From Proteiniphilum sp. X52 (GTDB lineage: Bacteria > Bacteroidota > Bacteroidia > Bacteroidales > Dysgonomonadaceae), in NCBI RefSeq assembly GCF_003712195.1, contig NZ_RDSD01000010.1, forward strand, positions 62,001-126,000: 64,000 bases of DNA, read 5' to 3'. The position numbers were made by a program, and so were the translations under genes. Below the pieces are notes generated by a model. That model was not told the origin of the DNA. It saw only the letters and a program-made list of their open reading frames with translations, and searched no databases. This document shows, in pieces, positions 8,376 through 16,033 of this stretch. The first letter of the stretch is position 1. The number at the start of each line of letters is the position of its first letter.

Positions 8376-8454
8376 ATGGATGAAGATCCTCTCCGTCGGC
8401 ATGGATTATCATCCATGCCCTTTGTTCAAGATCACAATTTGTGATCTCAAACAA

Positions 8455-8546
8455 TCATGTCTTCCTTTACGCTCCTTATATTGTATATCTTACTCTGTAT
8501 TATGGCTAATTCCATGAGCTATTTAATTATAATCAAATTCTCTTTT
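8455..8546 (-). repeat. Degenerate copy of the ORF6N gene 5' end
   Basis: About 85 bp that repeat the sequence at about 9055-9140 with only a few mismatches. It covers the upstream AAATTATAATC region, the start codon and the first codons (MELAIIQSKIY) of the ORF6N gene. Here the frame reads on as NIRSVKED and soon fails. The intact gene therefore sits between two direct copies of its own beginning, as expected after tandem duplication and loss of most of the second copy. Confidence 0.7.
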
Positions 8547-9111
8547 ATCTTGGTTTTACAAATCCTATCGGATTACGTAGTTTGCCGGATAGTTTCTTTT
8601 GCGCTTGCAGTTCAGCCAATGACTCATTGATAAGTTCTAATTGCATCCTCGTATCTTCGTTGATATCATTGTAGTCGGTGAATACCTCTTCCATATATTC
8701 CTTGAGTTCGCTTACCTCTTTTTTTAGTTCCGACAGTTCATCCATTGGTGAATTGGTCAGCATATTTCGCACAAACATGAACGCACGCATGATTCTTATA
8801 TTTGCCTCTATTGCCACATCACTGTTGAGAAGACCTGATAGCATAGCCACGCCCTGTTCAGTAAAAACAAAAGGGATTGCCGATTTAGGACGCTTGGCTC
8901 TGGATGTCATCACAAATTGTGATGAGATGCCTTTCCATTCAGTCTCTGTCAGTTGGAACATGAAATCTTCGGGGAAACGCTTTAAATTCCTTTTTACGGT
9001 TTGATTCATAACCCTTGTCTCCACACCGTACATCTCTGCCAAATCAAAATCCAGCATGACCTTTACGCCCCTTATATCGTATATCTTACTCTGTATTATT
9101 GCTAATTCCAT
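8545..9111 (-). CDS. ORF6N domain-containing protein
   Basis: 188 residues. Residues about 5-90 form an ORF6N (KilA-N-related) domain: YDIRGVKVMLDFDLAEMYGV, then VKRNLKRFPEDFMFQLT, then FVFTEQGVAMLSGLL. A predicted coiled coil follows (LSELKKEVSELKEYMEEV). Such proteins occur in Bacteroidetes genomes and phages and are thought to bind DNA; their job is not established. It stands alone, with its own promoter-like -7 element (9201-9208) and a tandem repeat just upstream. A partial second copy of its 5' end lies directly downstream. Confidence 0.85.
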   Translation of the reverse strand: MELAIIQSKIYDIRGVKVMLDFDLAEMYGVETRVMNQTVKRNLKRFPEDFMFQLTETEWKGISSQFVMTSRAKRPKSAIPFVFTEQGVAMLSGLLNSDVAIEANIRIMRAFMFVRNMLTNSPMDELSELKKEVSELKEYMEEVFTDYNDINEDTRMQLELINESLAELQAQKKLSGKLRNPIGFVKPR

Positions 9112-9200
9112 GAGCTATTAAATTATAATCAAATTCTCTTTTCCCCCTTCTATAAATCCTTCGGTATAATATATCACCAATCTGATAAGCTTGTCCGATA

Positions 9201-9208
9201 CAAAAGTA
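9201..9208 (-). promoter_or_regulatory. -7 promoter element of ORF6N gene
   Basis: Read on the minus strand the sequence is TACTTTTG, matching the Bacteroidetes TAnnTTTG consensus. It lies about 90 bp upstream of the ORF6N start. The expected -33 region falls inside a 10-bp tandem repeat (9212-9244), which supplies TTG copies at suitable spacing. Confidence 0.5.
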
Positions 9209-9211
9209 AAA

Positions 9212-9244
9212 AAATACAATTAAATACAATTAAATACAATTAAA
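9212..9244. repeat. 10-bp tandem repeat (AAATACAATT), 3.3 copies
   Basis: Three perfect consecutive copies of AAATACAATT plus three bases. The 10-bp period is about one helical turn. It overlaps the presumed -33 region of the ORF6N promoter, so copy number could change promoter spacing or DNA bending (inference). Confidence 0.85.
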
Positions 9245-9424
9245 GTGCTCGGTTATTACGGGCTAATACAATAATTTCGCATCGGTAAAAAATGAATTAA
9301 TCAACAGATTTTTATAGTGCGCAATATCGAAAACTGTGGTTAATGTGCTTATAAATATTTATTTTATTTTATCGGGACTCGTTAAGAATATAGAGCGAGG
9401 TGCAAAAAATTAAAAATCAGAAGT

Positions 9425-11107
9425 ATGAAAAATCTTATTAAATTATTGTTTTTTTCTTTTATTTTGATACAGGCCTATTCCTGTTCAAATGAAGAATTTG
9501 TACCAGAACTAAATACTGGCAGTTTTTCCGGGAGCGAAAATAAAGCTTTAACCCAGAAAGAGGCGGAAAAGCTTTTTTCCGAAGTCTTATCCAAAGCAAC
9601 TTATGAAGAACCTACACTAAGGGCTTTTCTAAAGAACCAGGCTCTTCAAACAAAGGATAATGACTATAACGTATTTTATCCACTTACAAAGAATGAAATC
9701 GTAACTGGAAATAAAACATTTGTTGAAGTATTGCAAAGCTACGCAGGATATAAAGATCAGTTGGCAGATATAGAAAAAGCTGCACCATTGTTAAATATTT
9801 TTATTCCTGACCTTACGTTGTTCGATGAAAGCCTGTCAATTTACAACCTGGACATTAATGATAGTGATATACCTGTTTTTAATGCAGGAAAATTCTATTG
9901 GAATGGTATTGTTGTGGATTCAATAACCGAAGAGACAATTAACGAGTTACCAATGTTCCATACTTTAGTGGTAAATGAAAGTCCGAGGAGAAAAATTAAA
10001 AACCTAACCACTCGCTCTGCAGGAGCAAATCTAGAGTACGATTTTGTAGACGAAGCCTATGATCCTCAAAAGACAAACGTGTCCCAAGTTTCCACCAGAG
10101 GTAGGAAAGTAGAACCTATTTATTTGCCGGAACAGTTATCTGAGCATGTAAATCCTAGAAATAATTGGGTATATACAAGTGCATTCCCTGAAGGAACGTT
10201 AAGTGCTTTTAACAAAGCTGGAGCTGGAAATGGAGTACTTAGGCCGACTATGTATTTCAATCTTAATAAGGTTGAGGATATAAATTCTGACAATGTAGTC
10301 CTTGACCATCGCGTGAGTGATGTTATTTTCCGTATGAAGATAGACCCGAAATTATATTCTTATATTAACAAGTTCAAAGAGCCGAGTTTCCAATCTCCAT
10401 TTCTCCAACAATGGGTATATAAGAGTAATGGTGGAGCTCCCTCATTTGCAGATATACTCTCACACTTATGGACTGAAGGAAATTTTACTTTTAAGATAAA
10501 TGTGGTCACGGGCGATCGTGTACAGCTATTAATTCTTTCCATGCGACCCCAAGATATTTTTTCTGTAACGATAAGGGGAGAATTCAAACATAAGACATGG
10601 TTTCATAGACGAGAATATAAATATTGGATTGTAGAGGGGGAATTGGGCTCAAAATGGTATTATCCGCATGAAAATGGTACTGACGCTCGCCTTTCCTCAT
10701 GGAACCCCTTTGAAGAATCATACAAAAGAACAATTTTTGTAGCAGCTGCAGGAAGTAATGCCAATGTCAAGAGAGAAGTACAAGTAACTAGTACTACTGT
10801 GATAAAGAATGGCGGATCAACTTCTAGTGGATCAAAAACAACCTTTCCAGTAACAAATGGGTCAGGAGGTGAATCAAGCATAAACATCACGAACAGTTGG
10901 GAAGTTCAAAATACAGTAAGTAATACTTCCAAAGTAAATATAGACATTACAAATAAAGATATAGATGGGGGGAATAATTTTGTCCACTACTTTGGAAGAA
11001 GTCCTATATCGTATGTAATGAGCAACAAGGTTTATCTGGAAACTGAAAGGTTCGGCTTATTTGATATATGTATCATACCCGTTAATAAAAATATTCAATG
11101 GAACTAA
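9425..11107 (+). CDS. Large uncharacterised surface lipoprotein
   Basis: 560 residues with a lipoprotein signal peptide: basic start MKNLIK, hydrophobic core, and a lipobox ending AYSC with the lipid-carrying Cys at residue 20. The mature protein begins SNEE, acidic residues typical of Bacteroidetes lipoproteins exported to the surface. The body is rich in Asn, Asp, Tyr and Ser. The C-terminal third has Ser/Thr/Gly-rich low-complexity strands (around STSSGSKTTFPVTNGSG) suggestive of beta structure. No catalytic motif was recognised. It is followed by a hairpin (11132-11159) and then by a small lipoprotein and a beta-barrel protein on the same strand. The three may form a surface complex (inference). 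Confidence 0.7.
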   Translation: MKNLIKLLFFSFILIQAYSCSNEEFVPELNTGSFSGSENKALTQKEAEKLFSEVLSKATYEEPTLRAFLKNQALQTKDNDYNVFYPLTKNEIVTGNKTFVEVLQSYAGYKDQLADIEKAAPLLNIFIPDLTLFDESLSIYNLDINDSDIPVFNAGKFYWNGIVVDSITEETINELPMFHTLVVNESPRRKIKNLTTRSAGANLEYDFVDEAYDPQKTNVSQVSTRGRKVEPIYLPEQLSEHVNPRNNWVYTSAFPEGTLSAFNKAGAGNGVLRPTMYFNLNKVEDINSDNVVLDHRVSDVIFRMKIDPKLYSYINKFKEPSFQSPFLQQWVYKSNGGAPSFADILSHLWTEGNFTFKINVVTGDRVQLLILSMRPQDIFSVTIRGEFKHKTWFHRREYKYWIVEGELGSKWYYPHENGTDARLSSWNPFEESYKRTIFVAAAGSNANVKREVQVTSTTVIKNGGSTSSGSKTTFPVTNGSGGESSINITNSWEVQNTVSNTSKVNIDITNKDIDGGNNFVHYFGRSPISYVMSNKVYLETERFGLFDICIIPVNKNIQWN

Positions 11108-11131
11108 AAACGTCTTGGAATAACTTCGTAT

Positions 11132-11159
11132 CTTGTTCGACTAGGAATGGTCGAACAAG
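11132..11159 (+). terminator. Hairpin between surface-lipoprotein genes
   Basis: A perfect 10-bp stem, CTTGTTCGAC pairing with GTCGAACAAG, encloses an 8-base loop. No long T run follows, only an AT-rich stretch, so it could be a weak terminator or an mRNA-processing/stability structure separating the 560-residue lipoprotein from the next two genes. Confidence 0.5.
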
Positions 11160-11217
11160 GTTATATTTATATAATTAAAAAAATTATATAGAAATGAAAA
11201 CGGATAATAATTTAAAA

Positions 11218-11607
11218 ATGAAGAAATACCACTATCTTTTTTGGACTTTATCGCTACTGCTACTCATTGTCTCTTGTTCGGAAGAGGAAATTCCCCAAAA
11301 TCATGATCTGGACAATACGATATGGGTGAAAGTGGACGATTCTGCAGATGGGAAGATCCATTATGTAGAGAAACTGATCTTTACAAACGGATATGTTCAC
11401 GAAGTGCTCTTCGACATATCGGGAGATACTTTGCTTGAAGTGTTGACCAGATATGAATATACCTATGATAGGCGGGAGGGGCGTATCCTCTATTTCCATC
11501 CCTCCGGGAAATATCTGGGTAGTTTTCAGGTCAGAAGTGGCGGAACAGTCATCTTTTACGCAAACGACACATATGAACTTAAAGGCTTTTTTTCAGGATC
11601 ATTATGA
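11218..11607 (+). CDS. Small uncharacterised lipoprotein
   Basis: 129 residues from the ATG at 11218 (MKKYHYLF); an earlier ATG at 11194 would put a charged stretch before the signal peptide and is less likely. The signal peptide ends with lipobox IVSC, followed by SEEEIP, an acidic Bacteroidetes surface-export-type start. The mature part of about 105 residues looks all-beta, with regularly spaced aromatic and Gly residues (YDRREGRILYFHPSGKYLG), resembling small lipocalin-like lipoproteins. The stop overlaps the start of the following outer-membrane protein gene (ATGA), so the two are translationally coupled. Function unknown. Confidence 0.7.
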   Translation: MKKYHYLFWTLSLLLLIVSCSEEEIPQNHDLDNTIWVKVDDSADGKIHYVEKLIFTNGYVHEVLFDISGDTLLEVLTRYEYTYDRREGRILYFHPSGKYLGSFQVRSGGTVIFYANDTYELKGFFSGSL

Positions 11608-12215
11608 ATTCAAAACGAACAATATTATTATTTACAGCTTTTATAATAGCTTTTTCATTCAGCGCATTGTCACAGAATCTCAATAAATATGAGGTACAGC
11701 TGGAATCGGGTGTGACTGCAGGTATTGCAAAATCAACCAGTTTATACCTTTTATCTCTTTCGGGGGGCTATAGAATAGACAGTCAAATAACCCTGGGTGC
11801 CGGTGTAAGTTACGAGAATTACGACGAGGCCCACCTGCTTCTCGATGAGAAGGAGCTTTTGTATAAGGATACGGGACGGCGCTCTTTTTGGGTACCTTTT
11901 GCACATGCGAAATATACGTTCTCCTCACGTGGCAAGATCGCTCCTTACGTCAAAGGCCGGGTAGGATATGGGATTTTCGGCGAAAAGAGAATCCCTGAAA
12001 AATATGACAGGCTCATCTTTTACCAGGCCAAAGGGGGAGTAAATACATCGCTTGATCTGGGATTCTCTTATCCACTTGTGGGAGAAACCCGTATATTGTT
12101 AGCTGTTTCTTATCATTATCATCGGTTAACAAATAGATACTTGGAGCATCCATGGAAATATAGTCGGTTGCAACACAATTCCTCCGTAGGATTAAACTTC
12201 GGTATTCTCTTTTAA
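11604..12215 (+). CDS. Outer-membrane beta-barrel protein
   Basis: 203 residues with a cleavable signal peptide (cut expected after FSALSQ). The mature protein alternates hydrophobic and polar residues in repeated strands (LSLSGGYRIDSQITLGAGVSY, then VPFAHAKYTF, then APYVKGRVGYGIF) and ends in Phe (FGILF). This is the hallmark of BamA-inserted barrels of about 8 strands. It overlaps the preceding lipoprotein gene by 4 bp. The role is unknown; together they may be a small lipoprotein-barrel pair. The IS5-family element inserted only about 35 bp downstream does not damage it. Confidence 0.75.
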   Translation: MNSKRTILLFTAFIIAFSFSALSQNLNKYEVQLESGVTAGIAKSTSLYLLSLSGGYRIDSQITLGAGVSYENYDEAHLLLDEKELLYKDTGRRSFWVPFAHAKYTFSSRGKIAPYVKGRVGYGIFGEKRIPEKYDRLIFYQAKGGVNTSLDLGFSYPLVGETRILLAVSYHYHRLTNRYLEHPWKYSRLQHNSSVGLNFGILF

Positions 12216-12241
12216 GACAAATGTTTAGTGAAATGGTAACA

Positions 12242-12250
12242 CTCTCATTT
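12242..12250 (+). repeat. 9-bp target-site duplication of IS5-family element (left copy)
   Basis: CTCTCATTT at 12242-12250 is repeated exactly at 13355-13363, flanking the inverted repeats of the element. Nine bases is the duplication length made by the IS903 group of the IS5 family. Confidence 0.95.
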
Positions 12251-13354
12251 GACTTTGTTGCAACGGTATAAAAAAGTAGGGGTTATTGGTATATTTTTGT
12301 ATTTGCAAACTAAAAATGTAGATACATATGAGTACCTTACCAACAACCCCGCACAAAGATACATACAAAATAAGAAATTGGAAAGAATACAATCGAAGTT
12401 TATGCAACAGGGGACGTCTGACTTTATGGATAAATGATTCGGTACTGGATGAATGGGAAAAAGCTTCCCAAAAGCAAAAGATAGTTGGAGAACAGACTTA
12501 TTGCGACAGTATTATCCAATGCTGCCTGTTGTTGAAAATCAATCATGGGTTGAGACTGCGCCAGAGTACGGGTTTTGTTGAAAGTTTATTTACGCTGATG
12601 GGTAAAAGTCATTTGCCCGTACCGGATTACAGCACGCTTTGCCGCCGACAGAACAGCCTTCCCGTAGAAATCGGGGACAGGTTGGCAAGAGGCGAGAAAT
12701 TAGCAGTGGGGATAGATTCCACCGGATTGAAAGTGTATGGGGAAGGCGAATGGAAAGTGCGTAAACACGGCTATTCCAAGCGTCGCACGTGGCAAAAACT
12801 TCACCTGTGCGTTGATTTGGATACGCAGGAAATCCTGTCGGTAGAATTAACCGGCAACGATGAAGATGACGCTTCGGTAGGAGCTAATATGTTGAGGGAT
12901 AAGACGAATAATATCAAACGATTTGCCGGGGACGGGGCATACGACAAGTTCGGATTCAGGGAAGTTTTGGGAAGCGACATTCTTCAGATTATCCCGCCTC
13001 CCAAAAATGCGGTAATACAAAAGGGTAGCAAAAAGACACCTTTGCCCGATTATCTGATTCAGCGCAATAGAGCCGTGGAAGAGATAAACAAACACGGCTC
13101 CAGGCGTTGGAAACAGGAAAACGGCTACCACCGACGAAGTCTCAACGAAGTAGCCATGTTCCGGTATAAGACGATTTTCGGCGGAGAATTAGATGCCCGA
13201 ACACTGAAAAATCAGACAACCGAAGTCAAACTGAAATGTTTGGTGTTAAACAAATTCATCGGGACAGGTATGCCCGATGCTTACAAAGTATCTTAATTAA
13301 CTGCGTAACGGCAGAAAAGAAAAATACCGTCTTGACTACCGTTGCAACAAAGTC
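12251..13354 (+). mobile_element. IS5-family (IS903-group-like) insertion sequence, 1104 bp, complete
   Basis: Perfect 18-bp terminal inverted repeats GACTTTGTTGCAACGGTA lie at 12251-12268 and 13337-13354 (inverted). They are flanked by identical 9-bp target duplications. One intact transposase gene fills it. The flawless ends and duplication suggest a recent insertion between the beta-barrel gene and the ptb operon. Confidence 0.95.
12328..13296 (+). CDS. IS5-family transposase
   Basis: 322 residues, intact. The DDE catalytic residues are visible in GIDSTGLKVYG (first Asp), RFAGDGAYDKFGFR (second Asp) and ENGYHRRSLNEVAMFRYK (Glu, with the Y/R signature). The N-terminal part (YKIRNWKEYNRSLCNRG and LTLWIND) is the DNA-binding region shared by this family. 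It lies within perfect 18-bp inverted repeats. Function: cut-and-paste transposition of this element. Confidence 0.93.
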   Translation: MSTLPTTPHKDTYKIRNWKEYNRSLCNRGRLTLWINDSVLDEWEKASQKQKIVGEQTYCDSIIQCCLLLKINHGLRLRQSTGFVESLFTLMGKSHLPVPDYSTLCRRQNSLPVEIGDRLARGEKLAVGIDSTGLKVYGEGEWKVRKHGYSKRRTWQKLHLCVDLDTQEILSVELTGNDEDDASVGANMLRDKTNNIKRFAGDGAYDKFGFREVLGSDILQIIPPPKNAVIQKGSKKTPLPDYLIQRNRAVEEINKHGSRRWKQENGYHRRSLNEVAMFRYKTIFGGELDARTLKNQTTEVKLKCLVLNKFIGTGMPDAYKVS

Positions 13355-13468
13355 CTCTCATTTCTACATGCTGCCTTTTAAAAATTATATGGAAATGAGT
13401 CCACTCCGAAAAGTCGAAGCTGTAATTTTCGCACAATAAATTTTATAAATCAGCTGAAATTTCCCTGA

Positions 13469-13636
13469 AAAAGTTCTCTGACAAAATACAATACAAATTC
13501 CATTTACAATATAATTCGCAGTTTAGTTTACTTCGCCGATGCCGAAAACGATCCCATGCCTAAAATGTATATACCGGTTATTTGGGCCGAAGTAAAATTG
13601 ACCATCAAAGAATCTGTAGAAAAAATTTCTGTATAG
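13469..13636 (+). pseudogene. C-terminal fragment, possibly of a nucleotidyltransferase-type toxin
   Basis: A 55-codon open stretch with no start codon ends at TAG 13634. It reads IIRSLVYFADAENDPMPKM, then YIPVIWAEVKLTIKE. The pattern aromatic-FxDAExDPMPxM followed by W-x-x-V-K recalls the tails of AbiEii-like nucleotidyltransferase proteins. I rate that as a weak family guess; that it is a gene tail without its body is clearer. It lies just beyond the right end of the IS5-family element. Confidence 0.35.
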
Positions 13637-13900
13637 TAGAAATCATAGAAGACTACTGGTTAACACCTATCTCCCCGGCGGTGAAATCCGTGTGCCGTTT
13701 TGTGTTCCTTTCAACATCCCCCGGAACTCTTGATACCACCCTCGTTTCGATAGTGCGCCGGATCCTACCGTCAGTCCTGTTTGAAGAAGGATTTAGGTTT
13801 TTTCTATTTATTTTTTGTCAAAGAAATCTGGAATTATAGTTGAATATTCTGGTATTTTTTTGTTTATTTGCAAGTAAAATAGTGCAAAATAACAGTTGGT
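13637..13900. other. Intergenic remnant region upstream of ptb
   Basis: No complete gene. A short plus-strand stretch near 13660-13725 reads TYLPGGEIRVPFCVPFNIP and looks like a protein fragment of unknown family. The last about 60 bp are T-rich and presumably contain the ptb promoter; no clean TAnnTTTG match at a good distance could be chosen. Confidence 0.35.
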
Positions 13901-14800
13901 ATGATTCGTGATTTGACTGAGCTGCTCCGGAAAGCGAAGAACCGGCCTCTACGGAGGATGGTTGTTGCCGCCGCTGAAGACGAACATGTTTTGAAAGCTT
14001 TGCAAGAAGCCATGAAGGAGGAGATCGTCATTCCCCTGCTGGTGGGTGATGAAGAGAAGATCGGGCTTATAGCGCGATCGATCGGTTTTGTGCTGGATGA
14101 TATCGAGGTGATCGATAATCGGGAGGGAGCAGCTGTCTCCGCCCGGATAGCCGTGGCAAAAGTAAAAAGCGGGGAAGCGGATATCATCATGAAAGGTTTC
14201 GTCAATACCGGCGATCTCCTGAAGGCGGTCTTGGATAAGGATTCGGGTCTGCGTACCGATCAGTTGCTGAGCCATGTGGCCTTCTTTGAGTCGCCCTATT
14301 ACCATAAGATATTTTGTGTGACGGATGTGGCGATGAATATCGCTCCCGATCTGGAGGCAAAAGTGCAGATCATCCATAATGCGGTGAAGGCATGCCATGG
14401 GATCGGGATTGAGAATCCCAAGGTAGCGGTGGCAGCCGCGGTCGAAACCGTGAATCCAAAGATGGAAGCAACGGTCCATGCCGCGCGGTTGAAAGAGATG
14501 AACGAAAAGGGTTTGTTGAATGGATGTGTTGTCGATGGTCCCCTCGCCATTGATATCGCGGTAAATGCGGATGCGGCACGGCATAAAGGAATAGGCGGGG
14601 AGGTAGCAGGCCACTGCGATGTCATCCTCGCCCCCGACATAGAAGCGGGAAACATGTTTTACAAGGCGCTCAACTTTCTGGGAGGGGCTTCCTCGGCAGC
14701 CGTGGTGATGGGCGCTTCAGTACCTGTGGTGCTGACTTCACGGTCCGATGATGAAAGGAGCAAATTGCTCTCAATCGCTCTGGCCACACTGATTGCTTAA
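13901..14800 (+). CDS. ptb: Phosphate butyryltransferase
   Basis: 299 residues, the usual length for the phosphate acetyl/butyryltransferase family (PF01515). It converts butyryl-CoA and phosphate to butyryl-phosphate and CoA in the cytoplasm. Recognisable segments are KSGEADIIMKGFVNTGDLLK, the FCVTDVAMNIAPD stretch, GPLAIDIAVN and APDIEAGNMFYKAL. These distinguish Ptb from the longer acetyl-specific enzymes. The start ATG follows a T-rich leader. Butyrate kinase follows 104 bp downstream on the same strand, completing the substrate-level phosphorylation step of butyrate (or branched-chain acid) formation. The pairing strongly supports the assignment; preference for butyryl versus isobutyryl or isovaleryl cannot be read from sequence. 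Confidence 0.9.
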   Translation: MIRDLTELLRKAKNRPLRRMVVAAAEDEHVLKALQEAMKEEIVIPLLVGDEEKIGLIARSIGFVLDDIEVIDNREGAAVSARIAVAKVKSGEADIIMKGFVNTGDLLKAVLDKDSGLRTDQLLSHVAFFESPYYHKIFCVTDVAMNIAPDLEAKVQIIHNAVKACHGIGIENPKVAVAAAVETVNPKMEATVHAARLKEMNEKGLLNGCVVDGPLAIDIAVNADAARHKGIGGEVAGHCDVILAPDIEAGNMFYKALNFLGGASSAAVVMGASVPVVLTSRSDDERSKLLSIALATLIA

Positions 14801-14904
14801 CAGACCAAGTTTACCGTGTGCTGTGGTTTCTAAAGGTAGACGCTTGGTTTTAGTCGTCCGCAGATCAACAAAATGACTTTAAACTGATAAAACAAGATAT
14901 TCAA

Positions 14905-15984
14905 ATGGGAATCAATACGCGTATTTTAGTGATTAACCCGGGTTCCACTTCTACAAAGATCGCTATCTTTCAACAGGAAAAGGTGATTTTTCTGAAGACC
15001 ATCAAACATTCTCAGGAAGTGTTGGGCAAATTCAAACGCATCACAGACCAATTCGAACACCGTAAAGAGGTGATTTATGAAGAACTGAAGAATGCCGAAA
15101 TACCGCTGGAGACCATTGACGCGGTGATTGGCCGCGGGGGATTGGTGAGGCCCATCGGTTCGGGCGTTTACCGGGTAAACGATGTAATGAAAAAAGACCT
15201 GCTGGAATGCAAACGCGGTGAACACGCCAGCAACCTTGGTGGATTGATCGCTGCGGACATTGCAAAGTTACTCCCCTCTGCCGAGGCTTTTATTGCCGAT
15301 CCCGTAGTAGTGGATGAGCTGGATCCGCTCGCCAGGTATTCTGGACATCCCGACTTTGAGAGGAATTCTATTTTCCACGCGCTCAATCAGAAAGCGGTTG
15401 CTCGCTCGCACGCTAACTCCATCATGAAAAAATATGAGGATATGAACTTGATCATAGCCCATTTGGGGGGAGGTATTACGGTCGGCGCGCATCGCAAGGG
15501 AAGAGTTGTGGATGTAAACCAGGGACTGGATGGCGATGGGCCTTTTTCTCCCGAACGCTCGGGCTCACTGCCTGTGGGAGCTTTATTGAAAGCCGCATTT
15601 AGTGGTCAATACAGTCACGAAGAGATGTACTCGATGATCATCGGTAAAGGTGGGATGATGGCATACCTGGGAACAAATGACGCCTATTTGGCTGAACGGG
15701 AAGCGAAAGATGGCGATGAAAAATGCAAAGAGGTGCTGGAGGCAATGGCCTACCAGGTGGCGAAAGAGATAGGAGCCATGTCCACCGTATTGAAAGGTGA
15801 AGTCGATGCGATCCTGATCACCGGGGGAATTGCCAACAGTAAATGGTTCTGTAATCTTGTCATTGAGCGGGTTTATCGGATAGCGCCCGTACATGTTTAT
15901 CCGGGACAGGATGAGATGGGTGCCCTGGCCGAGAACGCTCTGCTTGCACTTAACGGGGACATTGAGATAAAAGAGTACAAGTAG
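14905..15984 (+). CDS. buk: Butyrate kinase
   Basis: 359 residues, full length for the acetate/butyrate kinase superfamily (ASKHA fold). The phosphate-1 loop is at the N-terminus (LVINPGSTSTKIAIF), followed by DAVIGRGGLVRPIGSGVY. The adenosine/phosphate-2 region is LIIAHLGGGITVGAHR and the C-terminal ATP site is AILITGGIANSKWF. It transfers the phosphoryl group of butyryl-phosphate to ADP, giving butyrate and ATP. It lies in tandem with ptb. Longer than typical starts are not available upstream; ATG at 14905 fits. Confidence 0.93.
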   Translation: MGINTRILVINPGSTSTKIAIFQQEKVIFLKTIKHSQEVLGKFKRITDQFEHRKEVIYEELKNAEIPLETIDAVIGRGGLVRPIGSGVYRVNDVMKKDLLECKRGEHASNLGGLIAADIAKLLPSAEAFIADPVVVDELDPLARYSGHPDFERNSIFHALNQKAVARSHANSIMKKYEDMNLIIAHLGGGITVGAHRKGRVVDVNQGLDGDGPFSPERSGSLPVGALLKAAFSGQYSHEEMYSMIIGKGGMMAYLGTNDAYLAEREAKDGDEKCKEVLEAMAYQVAKEIGAMSTVLKGEVDAILITGGIANSKWFCNLVIERVYRIAPVHVYPGQDEMGALAENALLALNGDIEIKEYK

Positions 15985-16033
15985 GTTTTTATCCAGAACC
16001 CTCTCATCCGGCACTGAACAAATGTTTTAGTCG

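Noticed and set aside
13949-14655. Long minus-strand frames inside ptb
   Set aside because: Antisense frames of a GC-richer gene; ptb itself has full family support.
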